A DNA stretch of 13,349 bases from CAYTRP01 sp964625145 (GCA_964625145.1 CAZVAQ010000094.1:1-13349), one strand, 5' to 3'; positions 1 through 7,216 are shown, counted from the first letter of the stretch. Notes: generated from the sequence alone by a model not told the origin. Numbers and translations are program-made.

Positions 1-154
1 ACATTCACGCAGTCACGCGCTCAGTGGGGGGATGGTGAAGGATTTAGGGGAATCCGTTGGGCGATGTTCGGATGCATGCTCTTTTTCTTTGCGCACACAT
101 CGCGGCACGTGGTGGCAATGTCGTTCCTTACGATTCACAATTCGAGCTGCCCCC
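1..154. other. 5' flank of the gabT-like gene, no gene seen
   Basis: No convincing coding sequence lies here. The aminotransferase frame is open upstream to an ATG at 32, but the extra 41 residues are Cys/Arg/Trp-rich and unlike the family, so I treat the stretch as leader and promoter region. I see no clear -35/-10 pair. Five C residues (150-154) abut the chosen start codon. Confidence 0.5.
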
Positions 155-1516
155 ATGGCCTCCATCCATCTTCGCACGGAAGTACCCGGTCCCAACAGCC
201 GTGCCCTCCTGCAACGCCGCAGCGCCTCCGTCGCCGCCTGCGTTGCCCGCTCCACCGACATCGTCATCGATCGCGCAGACGGCGCGTTGGTCCACGATGT
301 GGATGGCAACGTGCTGATCGACATGGCCGGTGGAATCGGAATGCTCGCGGCCGGGCATTGTCCCGCACCCGTTGTCTCGGCGATTCATCAGCAGGCGGAC
401 CGGTTGCTGCATCCTTGCTTTCTCGTCGCAACTTATGAACCTTATGTTCAGCTTTGCGAAATGATGTCGGAAATCACCCCGGGTGACTTCCCAAAGAAGA
501 CTATTTTGGGCAATAGCGGCGCCGAAGCTGTGGAGAACGCCGTCAAGCTCGCGCGTTCTTACACAGGTCGCTCGGCCATTGTCGTCTTCGAGGGCGCCTA
601 TCACGGGCGCACGCTGCTCACCTTGTCCATGACGAGCAAGTACGGATTGTTCAAGAAAGGCTTCGGCCCCTTCGCCCCGGAGATCTATCGCCTCCCGGCG
701 CCCAATCCCTACCGCCGTCCATCGGGAATGTCCTCCGAGAACTATGTCGAGTGGTGCATCCAGCAACTGAACAACTCGCTGGTCTCCCAGGTCGACCCCA
801 GCGCCATCGCCGCCATCGTCATAGAGCCCGTGCAGGGCGAGGCCGGCTTCATCCCCGTCCCCAATGCATTCCTTCGACGCATCCGCGAAGTTTGCGACCA
901 GCATGGCATCGTGATGATCGCCGACGAGATCCAATGCGGCATGGGGCGCACCGGGCGCCTGTTCGCCATCCAACACAGCGGCGTGGTGCCCGACCTGATC
1001 GTCACGGCAAAATCCCTCGGCTCGGGCATGCCCATCAGCGCCGTGACCGGCCGGGCGGAGATCATGGATTCGCCCCACATCGGCGGGGCCGGAAACACCT
1101 TTGGCGGCGCACCGGTCGCCTGTGCCGCCGCCATCGAGACGATCAAGATCATCCGCCAGCCGCGCTTCCTGGCCGACGTGGCCCGCAAGGGGCGCATCAT
1201 CCGCGAGACGCTGGAGGATTGGAGCGAGAAGTACGACCTGATCGGCAACGTCCGCGGCCTCGGCGCGATGATGCTCTTCGAATTGGTCCTTGACCGCCAG
1301 ACCAAGGAACCGGCACCGCAGGAGACCTTGGCCATCGTGCGCGAGGGCGTCTCCCGCGGATTGCTCCTGATCCGTGCCGGCTTGTACGGCAATTGTGTGC
1401 GCCTGCTCCCGCCGCTCGTCATCACCGACGAGCAACTGCGCGAGGGGCTTGCAGTCCTCGAAGAGGCCATCGCGGTCGTCCAGTCGCGCTATTCCCCCAT
1501 GGCGGTACGTGCATGA
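155..1516 (+). CDS. gabT: class III PLP aminotransferase, probable 4-aminobutyrate--2-oxoglutarate transaminase
   Basis: The 453-residue product matches the usual length and layout of cytosolic fold-type I aminotransferases. Seen: the opening block IHLRTEVPGP, the cofactor phosphate-binding NSGAEA (120-125), YHGRT (149-153), the PLP ring aspartate in ADEIQCGMGRTG (Asp257) and the Schiff-base lysine in TAKSLGSGMP (Lys286). GabT-type enzymes transfer the amino group of GABA to 2-oxoglutarate, giving succinate semialdehyde. An aldehyde dehydrogenase of the succinate-semialdehyde type two genes downstream supports that substrate. 5-aminovalerate or another omega-amino acid remains possible. I chose ATG 155 because family similarity starts directly after it; the Shine-Dalgarno there is poor. 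The stop overlaps the next gene by ATGA (1513-1516), suggesting coupled translation. Confidence 0.88.
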   Translation: MASIHLRTEVPGPNSRALLQRRSASVAACVARSTDIVIDRADGALVHDVDGNVLIDMAGGIGMLAAGHCPAPVVSAIHQQADRLLHPCFLVATYEPYVQLCEMMSEITPGDFPKKTILGNSGAEAVENAVKLARSYTGRSAIVVFEGAYHGRTLLTLSMTSKYGLFKKGFGPFAPEIYRLPAPNPYRRPSGMSSENYVEWCIQQLNNSLVSQVDPSAIAAIVIEPVQGEAGFIPVPNAFLRRIREVCDQHGIVMIADEIQCGMGRTGRLFAIQHSGVVPDLIVTAKSLGSGMPISAVTGRAEIMDSPHIGGAGNTFGGAPVACAAAIETIKIIRQPRFLADVARKGRIIRETLEDWSEKYDLIGNVRGLGAMMLFELVLDRQTKEPAPQETLAIVREGVSRGLLLIRAGLYGNCVRLLPPLVITDEQLREGLAVLEEAIAVVQSRYSPMAVRA

Positions 1517-2361
1517 AAAACCTGCTGATCCTTCCCTTGATCCTGATTCCCATCATCTGCCCCGGAGAATCCAACGTGCCATCTCCCCTCGCCGCATACG
1601 GTCACCCCGGTGACGTTATCACCGGACCGGAAGACACACCCTGGATCGTCTTTGCCGAACACGCCGAGGCCCGCGAGGCGCCCATCGATTCCGCCCGCCT
1701 CGTCCATCTCCTCGATGAAGGCAACACCTTCGTCGGCGAAATGGTCACCGACGCCGAGACCGACATCGATTGGATCCGCACGCAGGACTTCGCGCGCGAG
1801 GCCTTCGTCGTCCGGTCCGCCGTGCATCGCATCCACCCGAACAACCTGGTCGAAGGCAATATCCCCTACGGCACCGAGGTCGTCGACCGTCGCTGGGGGT
1901 TGCCGTTGGAGTACGAGCCCGACGACCTGACGCTCGTTCCCGCCGAATGGTCCTCCGGCAATCGCGAGTACCAATTGCGCGAGGAAGCGCGCGACGCCCT
2001 TGTGCGCATGTTCGAAGCCGCCCGCGCCGACGGCGTCGAGCTGCGTGTTGTCAGCGCCTACCGCTCGGGCCCGACGCAGAAGAGCATCTACACCCGCAAC
2101 ATCGGCCGCAATCCCGCACAACGATCCAGTGCGCCCCCGGGGCACAGCGAGCACCAACTCGGCACATGCGTCGACATCACCGACCGCGAAGCCGCCCACA
2201 ATTTCAGCCGCACGTTCGACCTGCTCCCCGAAGGCATGTGGCTGGAAGCCAACGCGCCGCGCTTCGGATATCACCGTTCCTACCGCCCCGAAAACGTCGG
2301 CCAATCCGGCTACATCTCCGAACCGTGGCATTGGAGGTATTGGGGCGTGGGCACCGAATAA
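1513..2361 (+). CDS. exported M15-family D-alanyl-D-alanine carboxypeptidase (VanY/DdcY-like)
   Basis: This 282-residue protein begins with a short basic N-terminus and a hydrophobic stretch (about 4-15) followed by Cys16, so it is probably exported. The lipobox (PII-C) is not canonical, so lipidation is doubtful. The C-terminal 130 residues carry the M15 zinc peptidase signature: SAYRSG upstream, His214 and Asp221 in GHSEHQLGTCVD, and Glu270 plus His273 in EPWHWRY. These correspond to the two first zinc ligands, the catalytic Glu and the third zinc ligand. Such enzymes remove the terminal D-Ala from peptidoglycan stem peptides. Residues 20-150 are an uncharacterised N-terminal region. The start is fixed by the 4-nt ATGA overlap with the aminotransferase. 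A wall-remodelling enzyme between two GABA-shunt genes is an unusual neighbour. Confidence 0.87.
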   Translation: MKNLLILPLILIPIICPGESNVPSPLAAYGHPGDVITGPEDTPWIVFAEHAEAREAPIDSARLVHLLDEGNTFVGEMVTDAETDIDWIRTQDFAREAFVVRSAVHRIHPNNLVEGNIPYGTEVVDRRWGLPLEYEPDDLTLVPAEWSSGNREYQLREEARDALVRMFEAARADGVELRVVSAYRSGPTQKSIYTRNIGRNPAQRSSAPPGHSEHQLGTCVDITDREAAHNFSRTFDLLPEGMWLEANAPRFGYHRSYRPENVGQSGYISEPWHWRYWGVGTE

Positions 2362-2393
2362 TCACCGGGACGAAACACCACCCTCACTTGCCG

Positions 2394-2429
2394 GTCCCTA
2401 CTGTCCCTGATGTCCTTGCTGTCCCCAAC
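2394..2429 (+). repeat. nonamer tandem repeat, four imperfect copies
   Basis: GTCCCTACT, GTCCCTGAT, GTCCTTGCT and GTCCCCAAC follow each other without gaps in the 91-nt gap between the M15 peptidase and the aldehyde dehydrogenase. The copies share GTCC and diverge at the end of each unit. Function unknown. Confidence 0.6.
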
Positions 2430-2452
2430 AATCCGATCACACAGGTCCCCCC

Positions 2453-3889
2453 ATGTCCAAATTTCAACAATACATCGACGGCCAATGGTGCGATGCCGCC
2501 AATGGCAACACTTGGGACGTCATCAACCCGTCGACCGAGGAGGTCATCGCGACGGTGCCGTTTGGCAATGGCGATGACTGCCGGGCCGCGATCGCGGCGG
2601 CGGCGCGCGCGTTTCCCGCGTGGTCGCAAACCACCGCCTACGAACGCGGCGCGATTCTCTACAAGACCGCCGAACTGATCCGCGAACGCATCGAGGATCT
2701 GCTCATCGTCGACTCGAAGGAATGCGGCAAGACGCTGGCCGACGCCCGGGGCGACCTCATCGCCGCCGCGTCGCTCTTCGAATGGTACGCCGAGGAAGCC
2801 AAGCGCGGCTATGGCCGCACGGTCCCATCCCGCAAACCCGGCAAGCGCATCACCGTGCTGCACCAACCCATCGGCGTCGTCGGTGTCATCACCGCATGGA
2901 ACTTCCCGGCGTACAATCCATCGCGTTCGTGGTCTGCGGCCTTGGCCGCCGGTTGCACGGTTGTCGCGCGCCCCAGCGAATACACGCCACTCACCGCGAT
3001 GAACATCGTGTCCTTGCTTGTCGAAGCGGGTCTGCCGCCGGGCGTGCTCAACCTGGTCAACGGCGAACCCGAACCGATGGGCCAGGCGATGCTCGACGAG
3101 CCGGCCTGCCGCAAGATCGCCTTCACCGGCAGCCTGCGCGTGGGCAAGTTGCTCATGGAGGGCGCCGCGCGCACCGTCACGCGGTTGTCGCTCGAGCTCG
3201 GCGGCAACGCGCCGGTGCTGATCTTCCCCGATGCGGATCTGGAATCGCTGGCGCCGCTGGCGGTCGAGACGAAGTTCCGCTGCACCGGCCAAGTCTGCGT
3301 GTCGCCGCAGCGATTCCTGGTGCATCAGAAGAAGCGCGACGAATTCCTCGAGCGCATCCAACCGCACGTGGCCTCGCTGCGCGTCGGGCCCAGCACCGAG
3401 CCGGACACACAGGTCGGGCCGCTGATCAACGCGCGCCAGCGCGAGCGCCTGGAGAATCTCGTCGGCGCCGCTCGCGGTGAAGGTGTGCAGGTTCTCGCCG
3501 GCGGCAAGCGCCCCTCTTCCCTCTCCCGCGGCTACTTCTACGAGCCGACGGTCCTGAGCGATGTCACTCCCAACACCACGCCGTTCCGCGAGGAGATCTT
3601 CGGCCCGGTCATGCCTGTCATCTCATTCTCCGACCTCGACGAAGTCATCGCGCTCGCCAACGACACGCACTATGGCCTCGCCGCGTACCTGTTCACCAAC
3701 GACCTGAAGACCGCCACCCGCGCGGCGGAGCGGTTGGAATTCGGCATCATCGGCGTGAACGAATGGCAAGCCTCCGCCATCGAAGGCCCCTTCCCCGGCT
3801 GGAAACAAAGCGGCCTCGGCCACGAATGCGGCCTGGAAGGAATGCTCAACTACATGGAGCCGAAACTGGTTTCAGTCGGAGGGATCTGA
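2453..3889 (+). CDS. gabD: NAD(P)-dependent aldehyde dehydrogenase, probable succinate-semialdehyde dehydrogenase
   Basis: The 478-residue product has the full ALDH superfamily layout. Seen: the oxyanion-hole Asn150 in AWNFP, the general base Glu248 in LELGGNAP, the nucleophile Cys282 in CTGQVCVSPQR, and EEIFGPVMPV near residue 385. It would oxidise an aldehyde to the acid with NAD(P)+ in the cytosol. With the upstream GabT-like enzyme the natural substrate is succinate semialdehyde, completing GABA to succinate. Two oddities: the NAD-ribose-binding lysine of the KPSE motif is Arg173 (VARPSEYTP), and the usual APFGG near the C-terminus reads GPFPGWK. The exact substrate is therefore less certain than the family. 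The start has a weak AGGT 8 nt upstream and a C6 tract (2447-2452) against the ATG. Confidence 0.8.
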   Translation: MSKFQQYIDGQWCDAANGNTWDVINPSTEEVIATVPFGNGDDCRAAIAAAARAFPAWSQTTAYERGAILYKTAELIRERIEDLLIVDSKECGKTLADARGDLIAAASLFEWYAEEAKRGYGRTVPSRKPGKRITVLHQPIGVVGVITAWNFPAYNPSRSWSAALAAGCTVVARPSEYTPLTAMNIVSLLVEAGLPPGVLNLVNGEPEPMGQAMLDEPACRKIAFTGSLRVGKLLMEGAARTVTRLSLELGGNAPVLIFPDADLESLAPLAVETKFRCTGQVCVSPQRFLVHQKKRDEFLERIQPHVASLRVGPSTEPDTQVGPLINARQRERLENLVGAARGEGVQVLAGGKRPSSLSRGYFYEPTVLSDVTPNTTPFREEIFGPVMPVISFSDLDEVIALANDTHYGLAAYLFTNDLKTATRAAERLEFGIIGVNEWQASAIEGPFPGWKQSGLGHECGLEGMLNYMEPKLVSVGGI

Positions 3890-3970
3890 AAGAAGAAGGA
3901 GGAAGGATGAAGTTGCTTCGGGATTGGGCGTGGTACTGAAAGTCTTATCGCATCATCGGTTCTATTCCAC

Positions 3971-4075
3971 TTCCGCCTTCCGCCTTCATCCTTCCGCCTT
4001 CATCCTTCCGCCTTCATCCTTCACCCTTCACCCTTCACCCTTCATCCTTTATCCTTCATCCTTCATCCTTCATCC
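3971..4075. repeat. heptanucleotide tandem array, 15 uninterrupted units
   Basis: The array is 15 perfectly phased 7-nt units of three main types, TTCCGCC (4), TTCATCC (7) and TTCACCC (3), plus one TTTATCC. It fills the space between the converging 3' ends of the aldehyde dehydrogenase and the RdgC-like gene pair. Its last unit contains the stop codon of the minus-strand gene. Less perfect units (TTCGCTC, TTCCATT) continue to 4089 inside that gene. On the minus strand the unit reads GGATGAA. Short heptanucleotide repeats (STRRs) are known in cyanobacteria; I do not know a described family with this unit. Confidence 0.92.
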
Positions 4076-4582
4076 TTCGCTCTTCCATTCCTTGACCTCG
4101 TCCCCCCATCTCGCCGCGTCGGCGCGCAGGGGGAGGAAGAGCTCGAAGAGCTGGTCGATGAGGAAGGTCGCCTGCTGCAGCGCCTGCACGCGCAGGGACA
4201 TGTACTCGTCCAGGTCGGGGAGCTTGGGCACGGGCAGCTTCGCGCCGCGGATGTCGAAAGTCTCGCCGTCCAAGGAGAAGGTCCATGTGGCGTCCTGCGC
4301 GACGAACTCGATCTTCGAGCGAATGATGCGCTTTCCCGCCGCCAGCGCCGCGCGCAGCTCCGGAGAGGCTGGTGCCTCGTCTCCCGCCAGCGTGGCCTTT
4401 GTCGCTTCGCCACCTTCGCCGGCCACCACGACGGGGCCGAGGAACCGCACCTTGAGCCCCGGCTCGGAGGCCGGTGCGGGCAGGTCGTCGCGCTGGCTGT
4501 GAACCCACATCCACGTCAGGAAATCAGGACCGATGGAGCCGAACCGCTCCATCACTTCCAGGGCAGCAGGTGCCGAACTCAT
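4070..4582 (-). CDS. C-terminal part of a split RdgC-like recombination-associated protein
   Basis: This 170-residue protein starts at an ATG that overlaps the stop of the gene before it by 4 nt. Its N-terminal GPDFLTWMW, the middle block GKRIIRSKIEF followed by WTFSLDGETFDIRGAKLP (about 85-115), and the helical tail resemble the second half of the roughly 350-residue RdgC-like proteins I recall from Deltaproteobacteria, where the same blocks follow the RdgC-like N-terminal half in one chain. RdgC of E. coli binds double-stranded DNA as a ring-shaped dimer and inhibits RecA. I infer that the two products act together. The last codons (Glu-Gly-stop) come from the heptamer array at 3971-4075, so the original C-terminus may have been replaced. 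Confidence 0.65.
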   Translation of the reverse strand: MSSAPAALEVMERFGSIGPDFLTWMWVHSQRDDLPAPASEPGLKVRFLGPVVVAGEGGEATKATLAGDEAPASPELRAALAAGKRIIRSKIEFVAQDATWTFSLDGETFDIRGAKLPVPKLPDLDEYMSLRVQALQQATFLIDQLFELFLPLRADAARWGDEVKEWKSEG

Positions 4583-5202
4583 CGCAAGCCTCCGTTGGAT
4601 GCCGCGACCGTCGCGTGCACAAAGTCGTCTTCCAATCCCTGCTCCGACAACATCCGGAAGCCGCGCAGCGCGGGGAACTGCGGCGCCAGTTTCAGGTCAA
4701 AGGTGCTGGCGAACAGGTCCGCGATGCGTTCGCACAATGACTTGCCCGTGGCGCCAATGAAGACCTCGCCGGTGTTCATGTCCCACACCAGCTCGGTGAT
4801 GGCGGTGGTGGGCGTGGTCTCCGCCAGCATCTTGATGGTGAGCTCCTCCTCCAACGCGAGACGATGCTGACGGGTCAGGCGCGTGAGGCCCTTCTCCTTC
4901 TTCACCTGGGCAAAGATCTCCTCGCGACGCGCCAGGAACAGCGCGCGGCTGAACGTCTTGCGGTCGCGGCGCACGGCCAGGAACGCCAGATGGCCGTCGG
5001 TCACATCATGCCATTCAAATTCATCGGCCAGCAGCCGCCGGGGATTCACCCACCCGAACGATTCGCGCTCGCCGCGGCGCGCGTCGATGGGCCGCCACGC
5101 ATGGCGCCGAATGGCCATGGTGGCCGTCTTGTCAAGGGCCTCGGGCCGGTCGCTCGTCACCGCATAGCGCCGGACCGACAAGCTGCCGGAACGAAAGGGC
5201 AT
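4579..5202 (-). CDS. rdgC: N-terminal part of a split RdgC-like recombination-associated protein
   Basis: The 207-residue product opens with MPFRSGSLSVRRY and continues with SFGWVNPRRLL (about 48-58), the strand block HLAFLAVRRDRKTFSRALF and a basic helix (KKEKGLTRLTRQ), then VWDMNTGEVFIG. This order matches the N-terminal half of RdgC-like proteins. The family binds DNA and modulates RecA-dependent recombination and replication restart in the cytoplasm. I chose the ATG at 5202-5200 because AGGTGG (5218-5213 on the minus strand) lies 10 nt upstream and family similarity begins at once. An in-frame extension further upstream would run through the palindrome at 5241-5290 and looks non-coding. 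The gene stops at the first codon of the next gene (ATGA). Confidence 0.7.
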   Translation of the reverse strand: MPFRSGSLSVRRYAVTSDRPEALDKTATMAIRRHAWRPIDARRGERESFGWVNPRRLLADEFEWHDVTDGHLAFLAVRRDRKTFSRALFLARREEIFAQVKKEKGLTRLTRQHRLALEEELTIKMLAETTPTTAITELVWDMNTGEVFIGATGKSLCERIADLFASTFDLKLAPQFPALRGFRMLSEQGLEDDFVHATVAASNGGLR

Positions 5203-5240
5203 GATGGAAGTCCCACCTGGTAGGGAGAGGTTCGCGCACT

Positions 5241-5290
5241 GCCCATCGCCAATCTCGCGCCGCGAACCCGCTTCGCGATTGGCAATGGGC
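5241..5290. promoter_or_regulatory. long imperfect hairpin in the rdgC-like leader
   Basis: The outer arms GCCCATCGCCAAT (5241-5253) and ATTGGCAATGGGC (5278-5290) pair over 13 positions with one mismatch, which becomes a G-U pair in a minus-strand transcript. The inner arms CGCGAA and TTCGCG (5261-5266, 5272-5277) continue the stem with a 5-nt loop and a 7-nt bulge on one side. It lies 39-88 nt upstream of the rdgC-like start. It could be an mRNA leader structure or a remnant of a palindromic repeat. There is no adjacent U-tract to make it a clear terminator. Confidence 0.6.
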
Positions 5291-5303
5291 GACGATCCCC
5301 CCA

Positions 5304-5331
5304 CACCCTGCCCCCCGTGTGCAAGGCCGAG
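5304..5331 (-). repeat. dispersed leader motif, copy 1
   Basis: CACCCTGCCCCCCG, two spacer bases, then TGCAAGGCCGAG. The same two blocks recur at 9416-9453 with a 12-nt spacer. In both places the motif lies in the same orientation upstream of a minus-strand gene (rdgC-like, ispG). Confidence 0.55.
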
Positions 5332-5577
5332 TGCACCCATCTGCATCATCCCGCCGCGTCCGCATCGTTTCCGGGCGGGGTTGTCCTTGACCGCCTCGCG
5401 CCCGGCTCCTTTCAGTGGACGTTGACGAAACCGAAGTCGCCGCGAGGGTGCGGGTGATGGAGATCGGGGCCCGCAGATGGCCGGACCCCCGCAAGCAGAA
5501 GGAACCAGCGGAAGATCAAGAGGGCACGGCCCAACGCCCGAATCGATCCTCCGCACCAAGAGACGGCCCCGACGGCG

Positions 5578-5583
5578 AAAGGA
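5578..5583 (+). promoter_or_regulatory. ribosome binding site that decides the pseudo-AAA+ start
   Basis: AAAGGA lies 8 nt before GTG 5592. This is the best Shine-Dalgarno among the candidate starts (GTG 5415, ATG 5457, GTG 5592) and lies just before similarity to the AAA+ fold begins. Confidence 0.5.
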
Positions 5584-5591
5584 ACATTGAC

Positions 5592-7214
5592 GTGCCCCCC
5601 ACAAAGGTCGAAGGCGTCGTTCAGCTACCCGGCATCTCCGACGCCATCCGCACGCTCAATCGTCGCATCCGTGAATTCGCCGCCCAGGACGGGATGGTCT
5701 TCATCACCGGTGAGCCCGGGACCGAAAAGGCCCTGGCCGCGAAGAACATCCACCAGCTCAGCCGCCGCGCAAACAAGCCTATCAGCAAGATTTCCGTCTC
5801 CTGGAAGCTCCCCGCCGACACCGCGCAGCGCTTCACCGCCTGCGACGGCGGCTCGCTCATCGTCAATCTTCAGCGCGAGTTCCCCGTCGACATGCAGTAC
5901 ACGCTGCTGGAGATGGCCAACGACCAAGCCTTTGCCGATCCGCTATCCGGCAACCTGGTCGAAGCCGACGTGCGCATCCTGCTCACCACCAGCCTGGACC
6001 TGGAACAGCTCCATGGCTCCATGGCCCTGCTGCCGGAACTGACCGACCTGCTGGCCACTTGCCATCTGGACATTCCCCCCATTCGCGACCGCCCCGAGGA
6101 CATCCCTGCGCTGGTGCGCTATGCCACCGCCCGGGCCGTCGAAACCGGCCGCAGCCGCGCCGCCAGCGCCAACGCGCAGGTCCTGGCCCTGTTTCGCCAA
6201 TGGCATTGGCCCGGCAACGCCGAGGACCTACTGCTCGTCACCGCCGAAGCCGCCCTCAACAGCACCGGCACGGAGATCACCCTGGAGGATCTCCCCGCGG
6301 AGTTCATGAAGATGATACCCCCCAACCTCGTCTCCGCCGCCCGCGACGTGCGCGTGTCGAAGCCGCGGCGCCCCTTCTCCTCCTTGGACGAGGAAAAGCC
6401 CGACAGCACCACCAACGAGGAGAAGACCGAGCCCGTCGCCTTCTCCATCTCCGAGGTCGAGGCGCACATGCGCCGCGCCGACGCATCCCAAGCCCAGGAA
6501 GCGGCCAGCCAGGACAAGGATTTCGACGAAGAAAAGACCGACCCGAACCTATCCGCCCTGATGGCGAAGGTCGATGCGGACGAAACTGGCGACGACGAAA
6601 TCACCGGCCCGGACCTGACCGCCTTGGCCGCGGCAGCCCAGCGCGAACTCGCCGCCATCCAAGCCACCGAAACCGGCGAGGCCACCACTCCCGAGCAGGT
6701 CGAACAGCAGACCCGCCGCCTGCAGCGCCTGTTCATCCTCGCACGCAGGCTCAACGCGCAGTCGCAGATTCTGGCGCGGCAAATGTCGGGTCCCCTCAAG
6801 CACCGCCGCGTCGACGTCGCCTACAGCAGCCACGAGCAGGAGCAGGACGCGCTGCACCTGTCCGACGCGCTGGAGACCGAACTGGACAAGGGCCTGGACG
6901 CCATCCTCGCCCTGCGCCGCCAACTGGCGATCCTCAACCAGCGCGAGATCCAGGCGCACCTGACTGCCCGCGACCTCTACCGCCGCCTCATCCTCGCCGG
7001 CCAAGACATCCGCAAGGTCTTCAACGACGAGGAGATCACCGGCGAGGCCACCGCCTTTGCCGGCCACCTGAAGGACATCGAGGAAGCCCTTTCGCGCATT
7101 CGCGTCAGCTTCCCCGACCTCGTCCCCGCCCCCCCCGACCCCAGCGAGCACCTGCGCCAATCGGAGATCGAACAAGTCCAGCGCATCCTCAAGGCCGCGG
7201 AAGAAGAAGAGTAA
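5592..7214 (+). CDS. degenerate sigma-54-activator-type AAA+ protein with acidic linker and C-terminal coiled coil
   Basis: Residues 10-235 of the 540-residue product follow the sigma-54 interaction AAA+ domain, but every functional element has changed. Walker A reads GEPGTEK (40-46; expected GESGTGK). The stretch that would carry the GAFTGA loop is missing. Walker B reads GGSLIVNL (86-93; the D and E are N92 and L93). The arginine-finger block is PELTDLLATCHLDIPPIRDR, without FRxDLYYRL. The sensor II block is WPGNAEDL (206-213; R becomes E211). Hydrolysis and sigma-54 remodelling are therefore unlikely. No C-terminal HTH follows. Instead there is an acidic linker (about 265-355) with repeated EEKT[ED]P-like motifs, then about 160 residues of predicted coiled coil. 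I infer a scaffold or regulatory role. ATG 5457 or GTG 5415 are alternative starts. Confidence 0.75.
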   Translation: MPPTKVEGVVQLPGISDAIRTLNRRIREFAAQDGMVFITGEPGTEKALAAKNIHQLSRRANKPISKISVSWKLPADTAQRFTACDGGSLIVNLQREFPVDMQYTLLEMANDQAFADPLSGNLVEADVRILLTTSLDLEQLHGSMALLPELTDLLATCHLDIPPIRDRPEDIPALVRYATARAVETGRSRAASANAQVLALFRQWHWPGNAEDLLLVTAEAALNSTGTEITLEDLPAEFMKMIPPNLVSAARDVRVSKPRRPFSSLDEEKPDSTTNEEKTEPVAFSISEVEAHMRRADASQAQEAASQDKDFDEEKTDPNLSALMAKVDADETGDDEITGPDLTALAAAAQRELAAIQATETGEATTPEQVEQQTRRLQRLFILARRLNAQSQILARQMSGPLKHRRVDVAYSSHEQEQDALHLSDALETELDKGLDAILALRRQLAILNQREIQAHLTARDLYRRLILAGQDIRKVFNDEEITGEATAFAGHLKDIEEALSRIRVSFPDLVPAPPDPSEHLRQSEIEQVQRILKAAEEEE

Positions 7215-7216
7215 GA

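Larger units (their letters stand above)
5203..5591. promoter_or_regulatory. divergent intergenic region between the rdgC-like gene and the pseudo-AAA+ gene
   Basis: No gene is supported here. The region holds the ribosome binding site of the minus-strand rdgC-like gene, a long hairpin (5241-5290), a dispersed motif shared with the ispG leader (5304-5331), and the leader of the plus-strand gene. The plus frame is open from GTG 5415, but its arginine codons (AGA, AGG, CGA) and lower GC at third positions differ from the body of the gene, so I read it as non-coding. Confidence 0.5.

Noticed and set aside
32..154. N-terminal extension of the aminotransferase from ATG 32
   Set aside because: The extra residues are unlike the family and similarity begins right after ATG 155.
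128..1435. 435-codon open frame antisense to the aminotransferase
   Set aside because: It is a shadow of a GC-rich gene: composition is Asp/Gly/His/Ala-rich, there is no family similarity, and the opposite strand carries a clear enzyme.
2384..3367. 327-codon minus-strand frame inside the aldehyde dehydrogenase
   Set aside because: Antisense shadow; the plus-strand frame has all ALDH catalytic residues.
3971..4075. CRISPR array
   Set aside because: Units are 7 nt with no spacers; this is a simple tandem repeat.
4579..4582. Sequencing frameshift as the cause of the split RdgC-like gene
   Set aside because: Considered, but the exact ATGA overlap matches three other 4-nt overlaps in this window, and the second gene starts with a normal ATG at a domain boundary. 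Reads would be needed to exclude it fully.
5415..5591. N-terminal extension of the pseudo-AAA+ protein from GTG 5415 or ATG 5457
   Set aside because: Rare arginine codons, lower third-position GC and no similarity; GTG 5592 has the better Shine-Dalgarno. Kept as an alternative, not excluded.
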